Shown here: positions 7,595-16,127 of the stretch, one piece after another
Layout of the letters: each line of letters starts with the position of its first letter
How positions within the stretch are numbered: the stretch's first letter is position 1
NCBI GenBank assembly: GCA_017440965.1
Contig: JAFSGH010000075.1
Coordinates: 1-63,411 of the forward strand
Origin: Clostridia bacterium
GTDB lineage: Bacteria; Bacillota; Clostridia; Oscillospirales; Acutalibacteraceae
DNA: 63,411 bases
Direction: 5' to 3'
Translations under genes and position numbers: made by a program
The notes under the pieces: model-generated
Told to the model about the DNA's origin: nothing
Seen by the model: the letters and a program-made list of their open reading frames with translations, nothing else
The model's database searches: none

Positions 7595-9226
7595 TTATAC
7601 CAAAATATTCCTCTCATTTTTTACATCACCGCAGTTTTTTATGTTGATTTCAAGCGGTGCATCAAAGCTGTTATCACATATCTCAGCTTCATTAAGATAT
7701 GAAAGATTTACGGTATGCTTACCTGAAAAAGAACCGCTGAAGCTGTTAGCATATACAAAAAGTCTGCCGTGAACCGTCTCATGCGAGGCTTCATTCATAA
7801 CCTTGGGGGAATACTGAATGACAGGGCCGCCCTCGTATACACCTCCGAAATTACAGGCACAGACATCATTGTCTCTGAAAATAATCTCATCGGTATATCC
7901 CGATTCAAACCAGAAATTACAGTCATCCTCAATAAGAAGAGCAGGTCCCCAGAGCTTTGTGAAGCTGTTATTCTCAATAATTACCTTTCCTCTTGTCGTA
8001 GTAAGTATCCCTCTTCCCGAGGTAGGCCCGAAGGTACAGTTTTTAATATGCACATCGGGTGTATATGTTGCATTTTCAATAACATCCTTTCCTGTTTCAA
8101 ATGAAGGTAAGGGGGCATCAAGAAAAAGCCTTATATCGGTTTCATTTAGCTTTTCAAAGGACTTGACCGTAGCTTGCGCAAAAGGCTTCAAAGTATCCCA
8201 TTTTATAAATTCTATTCTGTCACCCTCGTCATATGCCTGAAAGCCCCAGGTCTCAGGGTGCATAAATCTTACGGTAATGCTGTTTTTTTCATCATCCCTG
8301 CCGACTATGCGCAAATGTGTTCCGTGCACATTTACATAATCATCCTGAGCACCTCTTGCCTTGCATGAATCTATAATTATTCTGCCCTTGCATCCCGAGA
8401 ACTGAAAGAAATCGGCGGTGCTTGCTATAGTACGCCCCTTCTTCGGAGTAAGATCGCAATTTCTGAAGGTAATATTTTCGCAATACTGAGACACCATTCC
8501 AAGTCCGTGCATAAATTTAACTCTCATATTCTCAAACAAAAGATTCTTACATCTTTCAAACATACTGCCGACCTGATCACGGATTATATTTCTTGTCTGC
8601 ACGATATCACCCTTGAAAAGCGGTGCATCCTTATTTATCAGCGTGCATCTGAGAACATTTTTTTCAAGCTCCTCGATATGAGAAAATGACAGATCCTCGC
8701 GCCTGAAATCCCGCGTTGTTTCAGAAACCGGATCAAGGACCTTAATATAGCGTTTAGGTGCATTGCCGGCATTTTTCCAGTAGTATTCTCCGTCACTTCC
8801 CTTCTCTGAGCACCAGAAAAGAGTATTGCCTTCGATTAGATAAAGACAGTCAGGATTGATCTTTATTGTGAGAATCCCGTCATTATTATCAATTACAGTA
8901 AATTCCGTCATAGTGGGAACTGCATAATCTACAGTAAGATTCTTTACTGTAATATTTTCACAGCGGTAAAAAAGCATAGGCGTCATTTTGCCGTGCACAA
9001 GAACCGTAGCACCGTTTCCGTCTATGACGACATTCTTTTTATTATTAAGATAAACAGCCGTATATCTTGTTCCTTCGGGATTTTCATCAAACTTTGCAGA
9101 ATTTGAGCAGAAAAAGCCTTTAAGCACAAGACTGTCATCCTGTCTTATATGATAGATCCTGTCCTTTTCAAGAACTACGGTCCGGCCGTCCTTAACTTCA
9201 GTAAAAAGCTTGGCTAAATCATTCAT
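7595..9226 (-). CDS. Right-handed beta-helix glycosidase, GH110-like alpha-1,3-galactosidase
   Basis: A 543-residue parallel beta-helix protein. Repeated strand turns (VVIDGNGA, ITVKNLTVDYA, LLFENMRVKFMHGLGMVSQ, ITFRNCDLTP, IIIDSCKARGAQDDYVNVHG, VHIKNCTFGPTSGRGIL, IIENNSFTKLWGPA) match the organisation of GH110 exo-alpha-1,3-galactosidases, including the STADFFQF and QDDYVNVHG segments where acidic residues lie. GH110 enzymes remove alpha-1,3-galactose such as blood-group B caps. No signal peptide, so it likely acts on imported oligosaccharides. A TTG three codons upstream is in frame, but GAAAGGA is spaced 9 nt from the ATG at 9226, which is chosen. Family call is by motif memory only. Confidence 0.65.
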   Translation of the reverse strand: MNDLAKLFTEVKDGRTVVLEKDRIYHIRQDDSLVLKGFFCSNSAKFDENPEGTRYTAVYLNNKKNVVIDGNGATVLVHGKMTPMLFYRCENITVKNLTVDYAVPTMTEFTVIDNNDGILTIKINPDCLYLIEGNTLFWCSEKGSDGEYYWKNAGNAPKRYIKVLDPVSETTRDFRREDLSFSHIEELEKNVLRCTLINKDAPLFKGDIVQTRNIIRDQVGSMFERCKNLLFENMRVKFMHGLGMVSQYCENITFRNCDLTPKKGRTIASTADFFQFSGCKGRIIIDSCKARGAQDDYVNVHGTHLRIVGRDDEKNSITVRFMHPETWGFQAYDEGDRIEFIKWDTLKPFAQATVKSFEKLNETDIRLFLDAPLPSFETGKDVIENATYTPDVHIKNCTFGPTSGRGILTTTRGKVIIENNSFTKLWGPALLIEDDCNFWFESGYTDEIIFRDNDVCACNFGGVYEGGPVIQYSPKVMNEASHETVHGRLFVYANSFSGSFSGKHTVNLSYLNEAEICDNSFDAPLEINIKNCGDVKNERNILV

Positions 9227-9285
9227 AGGTATCAATCCTTTCTACAATTTAATTATAAAGCTTTCTTTGAAAAAAACAATATGCA

Positions 9286-9314
9286 TTGACAACAATCAGC
9301 AAAAAATGTATAAT
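9286..9314 (+). promoter_or_regulatory. Promoter of pnuC
   Basis: TTGACA (9286-9291), 17-nt spacer, TATAAT (9309-9314): consensus boxes. Predicted start is near 9321, leaving a leader of about 130 nt before the pnuC ATG. Confidence 0.8.
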
Positions 9315-9320
9315 ACAGTA

Positions 9321-9453
9321 AACTGCCACCGGGTAGAGAATGGATAGCATTCGTTAACACATCATTAGGTCTTTGAAGATGTGTTTTCGGATGTTTTTTT
9401 TTATGAGTGTATCAAAAAATATATCCTGTATTTCAGAAAAAGGAAAATGTATA
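9321..9453 (+). promoter_or_regulatory. Structured pnuC leader, candidate riboswitch or attenuator
   Basis: The leader can fold a small AATG/CATT hairpin (about 9339-9352), then a hairpin ACACATC (from 9357) / GATGTGT with a 14-nt loop, followed by TTTTCGGATG and a run of nine T. CGG after the second hairpin can pair with CCG at about 9329, closing a junction. ACATC could instead pair with the GGATG just before the T run, an arrangement typical of an expression switch. It does not match the riboswitch classes I can recall. The ligand would be expected to relate to the downstream nicotinamide-type transporter, but that is inference. Confidence 0.5.
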
Positions 9454-10137
9454 ATGAAAAAAATCATAAATTATTTCACAAAAACCGAATTGCTGTTATG
9501 GAGCATATCTGCTCTTACTATTATTGTATCCTTTATCTTGTTTGACAGAAAAAGCTATCTGACTCTTGCGGCGTCGCTTACGGGAATAACATCACTTATT
9601 TTCTGTTCAAAGGGAAACCCCGTCGGTCAGGTGCTTATGATAATTTTCAGTATGATCTACACATACATATCCTATACATTCTCTTATTACGGGGAAATGA
9701 TAACCTATTGCGGAATGACACTTCCTATGGCCGCACTATCTCTGGTGACCTGGCTTAAAAATCCGTATAAAGGCAAAAAATCAGAGGTAAGCGTCAACAA
9801 ACTAAAGAAGAAGGACATAATAAAAACCGTATGCTACAGCATTGCGGTAACTGCAGCTTTCTTTTTTATTCTGAAAAGTCTTGAAACTGAAAATCTGTAT
9901 GTCAGCACACTATCGGTAACAACAAGCTTTGCCGCGGCTTATCTTACCTACAAAAGAAGTCCTTATTTTGCATTGCTGTATGCAATGAATGACCTTGTGC
10001 TGATAGCACTATGGATATATGCGTCAATAAAGGATATTTCATATATATCGGTAATGATATGCTTTTGCGTATTCTTTATAAATGATATGTATGCCTTTAT
10101 AAGCTGGAGAAAAATGGAAAAAAGGCAAATAAACTGA
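9454..10137 (+). CDS. pnuC: PnuC-family nicotinamide riboside/mononucleotide transporter
   Basis: A 227-residue membrane protein with seven or so hydrophobic segments, typical PnuC length. Motifs fit the family: LTLAASLTGITSLIFCSKGN near the N-terminus, IFSMIYTYISYTFSYYGEM in the middle, and a last stretch LYAMNDLVLIALWIYASI with FFINDMYAFISWRKM at the C-terminus. PnuC proteins import ribosylated vitamins (nicotinamide riboside most often; relatives take thiamine or riboflavin). The frame is open upstream to 9373, but AAAGGAAAA sits just before the ATG at 9454 and the upstream part is the structured leader. No NAD-salvage enzyme is adjacent, so the substrate is by family only. Confidence 0.85.
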   Translation: MKKIINYFTKTELLLWSISALTIIVSFILFDRKSYLTLAASLTGITSLIFCSKGNPVGQVLMIIFSMIYTYISYTFSYYGEMITYCGMTLPMAALSLVTWLKNPYKGKKSEVSVNKLKKKDIIKTVCYSIAVTAAFFFILKSLETENLYVSTLSVTTSFAAAYLTYKRSPYFALLYAMNDLVLIALWIYASIKDISYISVMICFCVFFINDMYAFISWRKMEKRQIN

Positions 10138-10140
10138 AAA

Positions 10141-10176
10141 AAATGTCGAAGCAACAAAAAAGCTCCGACATTTTTT
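10141..10176 (+). terminator. pnuC terminator
   Basis: ATGTCGAAGC / GCTCCGACAT stem with one mismatch and an A-rich loop, then seven T. A type A repeat begins directly in the T run. Confidence 0.75.
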
Positions 10177-10213
10177 TATTATATAGGAAATTGCTCGCAA
10201 TGTAAGCAATTTT
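10176..10213. repeat. Type A repeat, imperfect copy
   Basis: Left arm and GCAATGT loop as in the copy at 191, but the right arm reads AAGCAATTTT and then diverges, so the dyad is partial. It fills the space between the converging pnuC and GH127-family genes. Confidence 0.8.
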
Positions 10214-10219
10214 GCTTTT

Positions 10220-12142
10220 TTATTCTATTCTGACATAAACTGACATTTCATTCTCCCCGCGGTTTGCCCAACGGTAATAAGGAATAAATTTCAGTCTGGT
10301 CTTCTCATAATCCCCTTCTGTCCATTCGCTGTAAAGCGATGTATCCTCCTTCTCTCTGAAACCGTCTGCCGTAATAAATCCGTTTTCATATAAAAATCCG
10401 GGAGTCTTGCTTATTTTCAGCATCTGAAGCTCCTTACCGTTATCCGTCTCTTCAAGGCAATAAACAAAAGGTCCTCTTGTAACTGCTACCCTTCCCGTAT
10501 TTGCTCTTACCTTATTCGAGCATTTTATAAGTCTTGTCTTTAATTCAAAGGACACCTTCAGGCAGCATCCTTTTTCGATATTAAAATATGCATAGCCGTC
10601 CTTTATTTCGCAGTCTCCTGAAAAGCTGTAGCTTTTGCACCATGAGGGAATTCTTAAAGCAAGAGTAAAGCGTCGCACGGGTTTAATTTTTATTTCAAGC
10701 TTACCGTCAGTGAGATATGATGAAGCAACATCAATTTCCGCATTATCGGTATTTGCCGAACAGCCTATATACTGATGTATAAAGAGAGTATTTTCATTCT
10801 CGGTAAATATATATTCACTGACAGAAGAGATAAGGCGTGCAAGATTCGGAGGACAGCAGGCACAGCCGAACCATTTTTGTCTGACCGCTTTTATATGCCT
10901 TTTTCTTGAATCCTTTTCGGAAGCCTCAGGTAAAACCTCAAGAGGATTTACATAAAAAAAGCTTTTTCCGTCAAGAGCCATTCCCGCAAGCACGGTATTA
11001 TACAATGCTCTTTCCGCCGCATCGGCAAGTCTTGCATCGGGGGAAATTTCAAGCATTCTCCGAAGAAAGAATATAAGTCCTATTGAAGCGCAGGTCTCAC
11101 TGTAGGCAAGATCATCGGGAAGATCATAATCAAAGGAAAAGGCTTCTCCGTCAACCGTTGCTCCGATACCGCCGGTAATATACATCTTTTTATTGATAAT
11201 ATTATCACTAAGCCTTAAGCAGGCATCATAAAGCTCTTCATCCCTGCATCTTTTTGCAATATCCGCCATTCCGCTGTAAAGATATACTCCTCTTACAGCG
11301 TGACCTACCGCCTCATACTGAAATTTCGGCTGACGGTGTGCCTGATTATAATGATAGTTGTCATAAACGGTTTCTTTTCCGAGAACCGTATCATAGTAAT
11401 AGGGCTTCTTGCCTCTTTCCTCAATGAAAAACGCCGCTGTCTGCAGATACTTTTCATTCTTTGTTATATCATACAGCTTCACCAAAGCCATTTCGGCAAT
11501 TTCGTGTCCCGGATAGCCTTTGATTTTATCAGGACCGAAGGTATCCGAAATAAGATCGGCAAAACGGCATGCCGCATCAAGAAGAGCTCTGTCGGAGGTT
11601 GCATTATAAAAGCTGACGGCAGCCTCTGCGAGATGTCCGAAGCAATAAAGCTCGTGCCAGTCCTTAAGATTTGAAAACCTTGCACTTCTGTCATTGATTA
11701 TAAATAAGGTATCAAGATATCCGTCGGGAAGCTGAGCCGAGCAGATAAGACGGATCAAATCCTTTGCTTTTTTCTCCAATTCGGCATCAGGACGGACAAT
11801 AAGAGAAAAGCCTACAGCTTCGATCCATTTATACACATCACTGTCCTGAAATACCCAACCGTGAAAAGCCTCTGCAGGACTGTTATTTTCATCGTAACAC
11901 CATTTATCAGTGGGATAAACAGGGACTTCTTCACCGCGTCTTATCTTTTCTGCGATTTTTGACGCCTTTATGAAATTTTCAACACAATAGCTTTTTTCCG
12001 CACCGTCGATTCTGTCATGAAGTGCCTCATACTGATAAGGAATGACCTCTTTTCTGACAAGCGCAGTCTTTTCCCTCCAGAATTCATCCGTGATCCTTAT
12101 TCTTTTTGACGGAATATATTCCGAAAAACATAAATCATCCAT
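10220..12142 (-). CDS. GH127-family beta-L-arabinofuranosidase-like enzyme
   Basis: A 640-residue protein of the DUF1680/GH127 group, the length of HypBA1. An (alpha/alpha)6-barrel core includes AEAFHGWVFQDSDVYKWIEA, DGYLDTLF and KFQYEAVGHAVRGVYLYSG. The zinc/cysteine active site is visible: E349 and C351 in AYSETCASIG, and C429-C430 in FGCACCPPN, matching E338, C340, C417 and C418 of HypBA1, with C429 in the nucleophile position. A beta domain follows. GH127 enzymes cleave beta-linked L-arabinofuranose from plant glycans and glycoproteins. No signal peptide, so it is intracellular. Related families (GH146 and others) use similar motifs, so linkage is uncertain. Confidence 0.82.
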   Translation of the reverse strand: MDDLCFSEYIPSKRIRITDEFWREKTALVRKEVIPYQYEALHDRIDGAEKSYCVENFIKASKIAEKIRRGEEVPVYPTDKWCYDENNSPAEAFHGWVFQDSDVYKWIEAVGFSLIVRPDAELEKKAKDLIRLICSAQLPDGYLDTLFIINDRSARFSNLKDWHELYCFGHLAEAAVSFYNATSDRALLDAACRFADLISDTFGPDKIKGYPGHEIAEMALVKLYDITKNEKYLQTAAFFIEERGKKPYYYDTVLGKETVYDNYHYNQAHRQPKFQYEAVGHAVRGVYLYSGMADIAKRCRDEELYDACLRLSDNIINKKMYITGGIGATVDGEAFSFDYDLPDDLAYSETCASIGLIFFLRRMLEISPDARLADAAERALYNTVLAGMALDGKSFFYVNPLEVLPEASEKDSRKRHIKAVRQKWFGCACCPPNLARLISSVSEYIFTENENTLFIHQYIGCSANTDNAEIDVASSYLTDGKLEIKIKPVRRFTLALRIPSWCKSYSFSGDCEIKDGYAYFNIEKGCCLKVSFELKTRLIKCSNKVRANTGRVAVTRGPFVYCLEETDNGKELQMLKISKTPGFLYENGFITADGFREKEDTSLYSEWTEGDYEKTRLKFIPYYRWANRGENEMSVYVRIE

Positions 12143-12172
12143 ATTGCATCCTCTTTGCTGTATTGTGATCTA

Positions 12173-12201
12173 ATTATAATTTACAAATAATTTCAGGTCA
12201 A
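12173..12201 (-). promoter_or_regulatory. Promoter of the GH127-family gene
   Basis: On the minus strand TTGACC (12196-12201), 17-nt spacer, TATAAT (12173-12178). It is divergent from the SGNH hydrolase gene. Confidence 0.7.
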
Positions 12202-12259
12202 TATTATTCTTGTATTTCCGAAAAAGATATGATAATCTTTTAATGAGGATGGGATATAT

Positions 12260-13012
12260 ATGAAAAAGAAAGCAATCATAATAATTTCAGTTATTCTGAT
12301 AATTCTGATATCAGCGGGAGGCTATACAGCAAATATGTTCGGTGTTTTTTCAGAAGGCAATAAAGGACAATACAGTGAGGTTAATGAGATGCAGACACAA
12401 AGCATATTAAAGGGAAAAACCATTATCTTTCTCGGCTCCTCCGTCACCTTCGGCTACGGCTCATTGGGTGAAAGCTTTGTTGATTTTCTTGAAGCATCAG
12501 ATGGAATAATCCCGATAAAGGAAGCTGTCTCCGGCACTACGCTTGCAGACTTAAAGAGCAGCTCTTATGTCTCAAGAATGAAAACCATTGATGTAAGCTT
12601 AAAGGCTGATGCCTTTATATGTCAGCTTTCAACAAATGACGCAACAAAAAAAGTTCCTCTCGGAGAAATATCGGAAGGCTTCAATTTGTCTGAATTCGAC
12701 ACAAAAACAGTAGCAGGGGCAACAGAGTACATCATCGCTTACGCTAAAAAAACATGGAACTGCCCCGTTATATTTTTCACACAGGCAAAATATGACAGCG
12801 CCGAATACGAAAAAATGACTGAGCTTTTATATGAAATCAAAGAGAAATGGGATATTGAGATCATTGATCTGTGGAACAACGAAAGCATAAATAATATCTC
12901 CGAAGAAGAAAGAAAACTTTATCTTGTTGACAGCATCCACCCCACAAAGGCAGGCTACAGGGATTGGTGGCTTCCGGAATTTCAGTCTGCACTTTATAAA
13001 ACCGTCAGATAA
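12260..13012 (+). CDS. Membrane-anchored or secreted SGNH hydrolase
   Basis: 250 residues with one N-terminal hydrophobic segment (AIIIISVILIILISAGGY), which may be an uncleaved anchor or a signal peptide. The SGNH blocks are complete: block I IIFLGSSVTFGYG (Ser), block II Gly in AVSGTTL, block III QLSTNDA (Asn) and block V VDSIHPTKAGY (Asp and His). The family comprises esterases, often carbohydrate acetyl-esterases. It is transcribed divergently from the GH127-family gene, which suggests removal of acyl groups at the surface before uptake. ATG follows GAGGATGGGATATAT. Confidence 0.8.
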   Translation: MKKKAIIIISVILIILISAGGYTANMFGVFSEGNKGQYSEVNEMQTQSILKGKTIIFLGSSVTFGYGSLGESFVDFLEASDGIIPIKEAVSGTTLADLKSSSYVSRMKTIDVSLKADAFICQLSTNDATKKVPLGEISEGFNLSEFDTKTVAGATEYIIAYAKKTWNCPVIFFTQAKYDSAEYEKMTELLYEIKEKWDIEIIDLWNNESINNISEEERKLYLVDSIHPTKAGYRDWWLPEFQSALYKTVR

Positions 13013-13036
13013 AACTTAAATTTTTACATAACTGAA

Positions 13037-13068
13037 AAGAGCAACGGCAAAAAAATGCTGTTGCTCTT
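13037..13068. terminator. Shared terminator between converging units
   Basis: 12-bp stem AAGAGCAACGGC / GCTGTTGCTCTT (one G-U) with an A-rich loop, placed between the SGNH hydrolase stop (13012) and the SDR stop (13073). Confidence 0.75.
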
Positions 13069-13072
13069 AAAA

Positions 13073-13867
13073 TTATCCTGCATAGAGGATTCCGACTATT
13101 CTGTTTCTTATTGATGACGGAAAGACCTTACATAAAACTGCAAGAAGCTTATAAGTAAAGCCTATCGCATAAAGCGGCTTTACCTTTTGCCGCAAAGAGA
13201 TCTCTGCTATATACTCCCCTGCTTTTACGGGACTCATTCCCTTTATCTCATCCTGCTCCATACCCGTTACGCTTTTTGAAATACGGCCGTTATACACATC
13301 GTCTCCCGCAAAGGATTTCTGCCTTGCCTCGGTAAACTCGGTTTTGATATCACCGGGCTGAATTGCCGTGACTGTAATACCGTAGGGAGCAACCTCGTTT
13401 CCCAGCGCCTGAGTATAGGATTCTATTGCCGCCTTTGAGGCGGAATAATATGTCTGAAAAGGAATATGGGCAACTGCAGCAACAGAGCTGATATTAACTA
13501 TCCTTCCGCCGCCTTTATTTCTCATAAACGGAATTGCTGCCTTATTGACATTTACCGTGCCGAAAAAATTTACATCAAACTGCCTTTTTGCATCTGAAAG
13601 CTCGGTAAACTCAACCGCACCGGAAATTCCGAAGCCTGCACAATTTATTAAAATATCTATCCTGCCCGCCTCTGCTATAATTCTTTCTATTGCAGAATTT
13701 ACCGATGCTTCATCAGTTACATCACAGCATATATGAGTTATACCCTGAATACTTATATCCCGCCTTGAAAGATCATAAACGGTACAGCCTTTATTTATCA
13801 GAGCCTCGGCGGTGCATCTGCCGATTCCCGAATTTCCTCCCGTTACGACGGCAATCTTTCTGTCCAT
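13073..13867 (-). CDS. Short-chain dehydrogenase/reductase
   Basis: 264-residue classical SDR: cofactor motif TGGNSGIG near residue 9, NCAGFGISG, the catalytic Ser in VNISSVAAVA and the YSASK motif (Tyr and Lys), then PGDIKTEF. It is an NAD(P)-dependent oxidoreductase of unknown substrate. It starts 3 nt after the trpB stop with only a weak ribosome site, so it depends on translation of trpB and shares the tryptophan-controlled transcript. What an SDR does in that unit cannot be read from the sequence. Confidence 0.85.
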   Translation of the reverse strand: MDRKIAVVTGGNSGIGRCTAEALINKGCTVYDLSRRDISIQGITHICCDVTDEASVNSAIERIIAEAGRIDILINCAGFGISGAVEFTELSDAKRQFDVNFFGTVNVNKAAIPFMRNKGGGRIVNISSVAAVAHIPFQTYYSASKAAIESYTQALGNEVAPYGITVTAIQPGDIKTEFTEARQKSFAGDDVYNGRISKSVTGMEQDEIKGMSPVKAGEYIAEISLRQKVKPLYAIGFTYKLLAVLCKVFPSSIRNRIVGILYAG

Positions 13868-13869
13868 AA

Positions 13870-15090
13870 TTATCTGATACCGAAGTTTTCAAGCACATAA
13901 TCCATATCCTTATCGCCTCTACCGGAGAGATTGATAAGCACGGAGCCGTGCTCCATAGTCTTTGCAAGCTTCATTCCGTATGCTACTGCGTGTGAGCTTT
14001 CTATTGCAGGGATAATGCCTTCAAGTCTTGAAAGCTTAAAGAATGCATCGATCGACTCTTCATCGTCAATAACATCGTATTTAACTCTGCCGATCTCCTG
14101 TAAAAATGCGTGCTCGGGACCTGATGAAGGATAATCAAGACCGCTTGCTACGGAATATACGGGAGCGGGATCACCGTTTTCATCCTTGAGCATAATGCTG
14201 TTAAAGCCGTGCATAATGCCTTCGGTACCATACTTAAGGGATGCGGCGTGATCACCGAGCTTTTCACCCTTGCCGAGAGGCTCAATGCCGTAAATATCAA
14301 CGGGATCGTTAAGGAAGCCTGAGAAAAGTCCCGCAGCATTGGAGCCGCCGCCTACACAGGCAACAACAGCACTGGGAAGATGACCTGTCATATCAATAAA
14401 CTGCTCTCTTGCTTCAATACCTATAACACTCTGAAAATCTCTTACCATCATCGGGAAGGGATGAGGTCCGAGAACGGAGCCGATACAGTAGATCGCTGTT
14501 TCGTATTCCTTGCTGTATGCATCAAAAGCAGCGTCAACAGCCTCTTTAAGAGTCTGAAGACCGTGAGTTACCTCAATAACGTTTGCACCGAGAATTTTCA
14601 TTCTTGCTACATTGGGAGCCTGCTTCTTTATATCAACGGCACCCATATAGATATCACATTCAAGTCCGAAATATGCTGCAGCTGTGGCAAGAGCAACACC
14701 GTGCTGACCTGCACCTGTTTCTGCGACAACCTTTTTCTTACCCATATACTTTGCAAGAAGAGCCTCGCCCATACAGTGGTTAAGCTTATGTGCACCTGAA
14801 TGATTAAGATCCTCTCTCTTTGCATAAAGCTGAACCTTACCGCCCAGCATATCAGAAAGTCTTTCAAGATGCGTAACGGGAGTAGGTCTGCCCTGGAACT
14901 CTTTTCTTATTCTTCTGAGCTCAGCTATAAATTTTCTTGACTGACAGATGGAAAAATAAGCCTGTGTTATCTCATCCATAGCCTTTACAAGCTTCTCCTC
15001 TACGAAAACACCGCCGTATTTTCCGAAATAACCGTTCACATCGGGATAATTGTTAAAATAAGTATCAAAATTAACGCCATTGACTATCAT
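13870..15090 (-). CDS. trpB: Stand-alone tryptophan synthase beta chain
   Basis: A 406-residue TrpB of usual length. The PLP lysine lies in [20 protein letters not shown], the catalytic glutamate in [11 protein letters not shown], the phosphate loop is GGGSNAAG, and [14 protein letters not shown]-type and ESSHAVAYG segments follow. The enzyme condenses indole with L-serine to give tryptophan. No trpA or other trp gene occurs in the window, so here it probably works on free indole rather than indole-glycerol phosphate. It is the second gene of the T-box-controlled unit, 12 nt after the ECF S component, with AAGGAGAA before the ATG. Some residues differ from canonical TrpB (HKLN for HKTN), which may reflect the missing TrpA partner. 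Confidence 0.92.
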   Translation of the reverse strand: MIVNGVNFDTYFNNYPDVNGYFGKYGGVFVEEKLVKAMDEITQAYFSICQSRKFIAELRRIRKEFQGRPTPVTHLERLSDMLGGKVQLYAKREDLNHSGAHKLNHCMGEALLAKYMGKKKVVAETGAGQHGVALATAAAYFGLECDIYMGAVDIKKQAPNVARMKILGANVIEVTHGLQTLKEAVDAAFDAYSKEYETAIYCIGSVLGPHPFPMMVRDFQSVIGIEAREQFIDMTGHLPSAVVACVGGGSNAAGLFSGFLNDPVDIYGIEPLGKGEKLGDHAASLKYGTEGIMHGFNSIMLKDENGDPAPVYSVASGLDYPSSGPEHAFLQEIGRVKYDVIDDEESIDAFFKLSRLEGIIPAIESSHAVAYGMKLAKTMEHGSVLINLSGRGDKDMDYVLENFGIR

Positions 15091-15102
15091 AATAAATTCT
15101 CC

Positions 15103-15603
15103 TTAAAAAGTAATTTTTGTCATTTTAATAATTTTTACAAGTGTAACACCAAGTATGATTCCGACAGCACCCTGAAATAAATTCATAGGGATATTTACCG
15201 CCGAAGCTGCAAATCCGTATAAAAAACCTTCAAACAGATAATAACCGCCTGTCATGACCGTTTCGGCAATAATTCCGGATATTATACCTGAAGGAAGTTC
15301 CTTCAACCGTCTGCTTATCAATTTATGCATCATATATGCTGTAAGTGCGGTAAAGCCTTTTATAACAAATGTTGCAGGCATATATACCGCATAGCCTGAG
15401 ATCAGATCTGCAAGTGCACTTCCGATACCTGCGGTAAGAAATCCGTATCCGGGAGAAAGCAGCCAGCCTGCAAGAAGCACGATACAGTCACCGAGATTTA
15501 TATATCCCTTGAAAGGCGACGGTATCCTGATAATTAAGGTTGCAACACATACAAGCGCTGTCAGAAGAGCGGCTGTTACAAGCCTTTTTGTTGATTTTCT
15601 CAT
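15103..15603 (-). CDS. ECF-transporter S component, putative tryptophan or indole-compound uptake
   Basis: A 166-residue membrane protein with about five hydrophobic segments and the signatures of ECF-transporter substrate-binding subunits (ECF_trnsprt/DUF1393-like): INLGDCIVLLAGWLLSPGYGF, GIGSALADLISGY, and PATFVIKGFTALTAYMMHK. S components capture a small molecule and share a common EcfA-A'-T energising module encoded elsewhere; none is in this window. Because it lies directly behind a tryptophan T-box and before trpB, tryptophan or a precursor is the best substrate guess. That is an inference from regulation only. Confidence 0.75.
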   Translation of the reverse strand: MRKSTKRLVTAALLTALVCVATLIIRIPSPFKGYINLGDCIVLLAGWLLSPGYGFLTAGIGSALADLISGYAVYMPATFVIKGFTALTAYMMHKLISRRLKELPSGIISGIIAETVMTGGYYLFEGFLYGFAASAVNIPMNLFQGAVGIILGVTLVKIIKMTKITF

Positions 15604-15647
15604 AGTTTCGCCTTCTTATTTTATTCTTATTTTATTCTGATTTACTT

Positions 15648-15677
15648 TCAGCCTCGCCATCGTTTGGTTAATAACAT
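15648..15677 (-). CDS. Possible 9-codon leader peptide containing Trp
   Basis: Between the T-box terminator and the S-component gene is CGGAGG, 6 nt, ATG and a nine-codon frame reading MLLTKRWRG then TGA, ending 44 nt before the S-component start. The ribosome site is stronger than that of the S-component itself. A single Trp codon near its end could make downstream translation depend on charged tRNA-Trp. It may also be chance. Confidence 0.35.
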   Translation of the reverse strand: MLLTKRWRG

Positions 15678-15699
15678 AAAATTGCCTCCGAAAAACAAA

Positions 15700-15975
15700 A
15701 AGTCCCCGACAGAAAAAACTGTCAAGGACGAATAAAAAACTTATCCGCGGTGCCACCCTGATTCACGGTTACCGTGCACTTTAAGGATACTGACATATCC
15801 CCGAGAACTTACGCATCTCTTTCGCGTTGCAGTATACTCTGTATTTTCACATTTGACTGCACCCTCCGCGGCCCATTTGACAATCGGTTGCTAACCTGAC
15901 TTTCAGCATCGCAGGCTCTCTGTATAGTCCTATATTGCCTTTATTCCCGCATCAACGGTTTAAAAATTAAATTTA
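15700..15975 (-). promoter_or_regulatory. Tryptophan T-box riboswitch
   Basis: On the minus strand the 15-nt T-box AGGGTGGCACCGCGG lies at 15745-15759. Stem I carries AGAGAG and the distal GATGCTGAAAG loop. Its base pairs GCGG/CCGC below and GGCAAT/ATTGTC above, enclosing a specifier loop AAATGGG whose codon is UGG (15873-15875), i.e. tryptophan, followed by the expected purine. Downstream is a terminator hairpin of 11 bp (15702-15712 / 15719-15729, G-U pairs included) with a T run, which competes with the T-box antiterminator. Uncharged tRNA-Trp should switch on the S component, trpB and SDR. Confidence 0.93.
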
Positions 15976-15980
15976 CAGTT

Positions 15981-16009
15981 ATTTTATCACCCTGACTTTT
16001 TTTTGTCAA
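15981..16009 (-). promoter_or_regulatory. Promoter of the tryptophan T-box unit
   Basis: Minus strand TTGACA (16004-16009), 17-nt spacer, TAAAAT (15981-15986), just upstream of the T-box stem I. Confidence 0.8.
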
Positions 16010-16067
16010 CACCTCATTTCTGTAAGAAACGGAAAAATTTTATCATTAAATATAGTAAACATGACGA

Positions 16068-16096
16068 TTGACTCCGATTTAATGCAATGATAGACT
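16068..16096 (+). promoter_or_regulatory. Promoter of the secreted phosphoesterase
   Basis: TTGACT (16068-16073), 17-nt spacer, TAGACT (16091-16096); the gene's ATG follows 31 nt later behind AAGGAAGGA. Confidence 0.6.
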
Positions 16097-16127
16097 AAAA
16101 TCAATTAAATAAAGGAAGGAAAATAAT

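Noticed and set aside
9321-9453. Known NAD+, TPP, FMN or preQ1 riboswitch
   Set aside because: None of the conserved core sequences of those classes is present, so it is reported only as an uncharacterised leader.
9373-9453. Longer PnuC start upstream of 9454
   Set aside because: In-frame upstream ATG/TTG codons lie in the structured leader with no ribosome site, while AAAGGAAAA precedes 9454.
5051-12142. A classical polysaccharide-utilisation locus
   Set aside because: The glycosidases are dispersed on both strands with separate promoters, and no SusC/D pair or sugar ABC operon is present.
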